Assembly (NCBI GenBank): GCA_964593895.1
Contig: CAZQKL010000115.1
Location: forward strand, 1 to 5,853
Length of the DNA stretch: 5,853 nucleotides
Direction of reading: 5' to 3'
Origin: CAZQKL01 sp964593895 [NCBI: uncultured bacterium]
GTDB taxonomy: Bacteria > DYJV01
In this document: in pieces, positions 4,522-5,853 of the stretch
How positions within the stretch are numbered: the first letter of the stretch is position 1
Layout: the number at the start of each line of letters is the position of its first letter
Position numbers and translations under genes: made by a program
The notes under the pieces: model-generated
The model's database searches: none
Told to the model about the DNA's origin: nothing
Seen by the model: only the letters and a program-made list of their open reading frames with translations

Positions 4522-5853
4522 ATGAGTAAAATTGTAAAATTTTTTTCTTCATTAAAGTTAACTCTTTTTTTACTTTTCTCTCTTGCATTAACTTCAATTA
4601 TTGGCACAATTATCCCCCAAGAATTACCAAAATCTCAATATGCGGAAAGATTAAATCCAATTGTTTTTAAAATTTTCTCTTTTTTTGATATATTTGATAT
4701 GTATCATTCCTGGTGGTTTGTAACTCTTTTAATCCTTTTAATAATTAATTTAATTTTCTGCTCATTAAAACATTATAAAGTTACAATTAAAAGAATTTAT
4801 GACAGAAATGTTATTTTAACTCCACAGGTTGAAAAAACAATTATTTTAAAGGAGAGTTTTCCACTTCCTAAAAAAAAATTTTCATTGGAAAAAATAGAAG
4901 AGTTTATAAAAAAATATTTAAAATCAGAAAAATACCTTAAAAATGAAGTAAATGGTGAAGTTCACTTTTTCATAAATAAGTTTAAATTTTCAAATTTTGG
5001 CTACTACATTGTTCATTTAAGTTTAATAATAATTGCAATAGGTGCAATAATTGGCGGAATATGGGGTTATAGAGGAAACATGAATATTTTAGAAGGCCAA
5101 ATTGCAGATAAGGTAATGTTGAGGGATATGAAAATTAAGCCTCTTGGCTTTAAGATAAAATGTATAAAATTTGAGGTTAAGTTTTATCCAAATGGAACAC
5201 CAAAAGATTATAGGTCATTAGTTGAAATAATTGATGGAAAAACAAAATTTAAAAAGATAATTAGAGTTAATCATCCTTTAACGTATAAGGGGATTACATT
5301 TTATCAAGCTTCTTATGGAACTGTTGGACAGGAAGTTGAAATAAGAGTTCTTGATAGAGTAACAAAAGAGGTAATTTTTGATAAATATGTGCCATTAAGA
5401 ATTCCAGTTAACCTTGATAATAAAACTAAATTTGTTGTAATGAATTATACAGATAATTTTCAGGGATTTGGACCAACAGCTCAAATTGCAGTAGTTTCAG
5501 ATAATTTCCATTCTCATTTTAATTCAAGACCTTTTGTAATTTTTAGAAATTTTCCAGATTTTGACCTAAAACATAGAAACGGTAAATATTTTTTTCAATT
5601 AATAGATGCAAAAGTTAAATATTACACTGGACTTCAAGTAACAAAAGACCCTGGAGTATGGCTTATCTGGTTAGGTTGTTTTATCATGACAATAGGTTTT
5701 TTTATTACATTTTTCTTGATAAATAAAAAATTCTGGATTAAAATTACAGAAGATAAATCTGGGAAATTTCAAATAACTTTTGCAGGTAGTTGCAGAAAAA
5801 ATAGAGTAGGGTTTGAAAAAGAATTTTATGAAAAATTTGAAATATTAAAAAAT
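4522..5853 (+). CDS. resB: ResB (Ccs1), system II cytochrome c biogenesis protein (open at right edge)
   Basis: 444 codons are visible with no stop, so the C-terminus lies just outside. ResB works with CcsA/ResC in the cytoplasmic membrane to bring haem to the outer face and present reduced apocytochrome c for thioether attachment. The layout is standard: helix 1 (about 11-31) ending GTIIPQ; MYHSWWF (60-66) leading into helix 2 (to about 82); helix 3 around YYIVHLSLIIIAIGAI with His165, the family's conserved transmembrane histidine; a large periplasmic domain including HPLTYKGITFYQASYG (251-266); the block TGLQVTKDPGVWLIWLG; and helix 4 (about 379-401), followed by a cytoplasmic tail. The ATG at 4522 has only a weak AGG 7 bases upstream, within the terminator's 3' flank. 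It is preceded by the terminator, with no clear promoter of its own. A ccsA/resC partner would be expected downstream. Identity is firm from the motif order; the function of the tail is not known. Confidence 0.94.
   Translation, partial: MSKIVKFFSSLKLTLFLLFSLALTSIIGTIIPQELPKSQYAERLNPIVFKIFSFFDIFDMYHSWWFVTLLILLIINLIFCSLKHYKVTIKRIYDRNVILTPQVEKTIILKESFPLPKKKFSLEKIEEFIKKYLKSEKYLKNEVNGEVHFFINKFKFSNFGYYIVHLSLIIIAIGAIIGGIWGYRGNMNILEGQIADKVMLRDMKIKPLGFKIKCIKFEVKFYPNGTPKDYRSLVEIIDGKTKFKKIIRVNHPLTYKGITFYQASYGTVGQEVEIRVLDRVTKEVIFDKYVPLRIPVNLDNKTKFVVMNYTDNFQGFGPTAQIAVVSDNFHSHFNSRPFVIFRNFPDFDLKHRNGKYFFQLIDAKVKYYTGLQVTKDPGVWLIWLGCFIMTIGFFITFFLINKKFWIKITEDKSGKFQITFAGSCRKNRVGFEKEFYEKFEILKN

Noticed and set aside
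4377-4607. Minus-strand frame of 76 codons spanning the cytochrome end, terminator and resB start
   Set aside because: It would be translated through the terminator hairpin and antisense to two firm genes, and its protein has no recognisable domain.
1-5853. CRISPR array, transposon ends, tRNA or rRNA genes
   Set aside because: I saw no spaced direct repeats, transposase motifs, cloverleaf-like sequence or rRNA-like blocks; apart from the 3953-4111 region, the 25-bp terminator and short junctions, the window is protein-coding.

Overview
This is an AT-rich window (roughly 30% G+C by eye) from a Gram-negative-type bacterium, with two divergent transcription units separated by one 159-bp intergenic region. 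An exported multihaem c-type cytochrome, a system II cytochrome c maturation protein (ResB) and AT-rich coding suggest an anaerobic, respiring bacterium, possibly a thermophile. The mix resembles Thermodesulfovibrio-like Nitrospirota, Thermodesulfobacteria or AT-rich Desulfobacterota/Campylobacterota relatives. That placement is inference; no rRNA or other taxonomic marker is present.

Left part, minus strand (1-3952, read right to left): a tightly packed six-gene unit. It begins with cobO (cobalamin adenosyltransferase), then two peptide/nickel-type ABC permease genes (dppB-like and dppC-like), a 59-codon gene ending in CQLGCF, an FAD-dependent oxidoreductase of the L-2-hydroxyglutarate oxidase (LhgO) family, and the first 130 codons of purH, which runs off the left edge. 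Three junctions have the form TAA-A-ATG, one is a 4-bp ATGA overlap, and one is a 21-bp gap with a strong ribosome binding site. This layout indicates one mRNA with coupled translation. The functions (cobalamin activation, oligopeptide or metal import, 2-hydroxyacid oxidation, purine synthesis) do not form an obvious single pathway, so it looks like a housekeeping operon.

Intergenic region (3953-4111): two well-formed sigma70-type promoters sit back to back, with 8 bp between their -35 boxes. One fires left into cobO and overlaps a 16-bp tandem repeat. The other fires right, and its predicted leader contains a perfect 12-bp inverted repeat abutting an unusually complete Shine-Dalgarno sequence.

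Right part, plus strand (4112-5853): a small, extremely lysine-rich periplasmic tetrahaem cytochrome of the c3/c7 superfamily, a strong intrinsic terminator, and 10 bp later resB, which is still open at the right edge after 444 codons. ResB would supply haem handling for attachment to cytochromes such as its neighbour. The terminator probably gives much more cytochrome than maturation protein.

I found no mobile element, CRISPR array, tRNA or rRNA, and no gene cluster that clearly represents a new system. The points most worth a second look are the CQLGCF small protein, the leader palindrome, and the unusual cytochrome with its terminator-resB arrangement.
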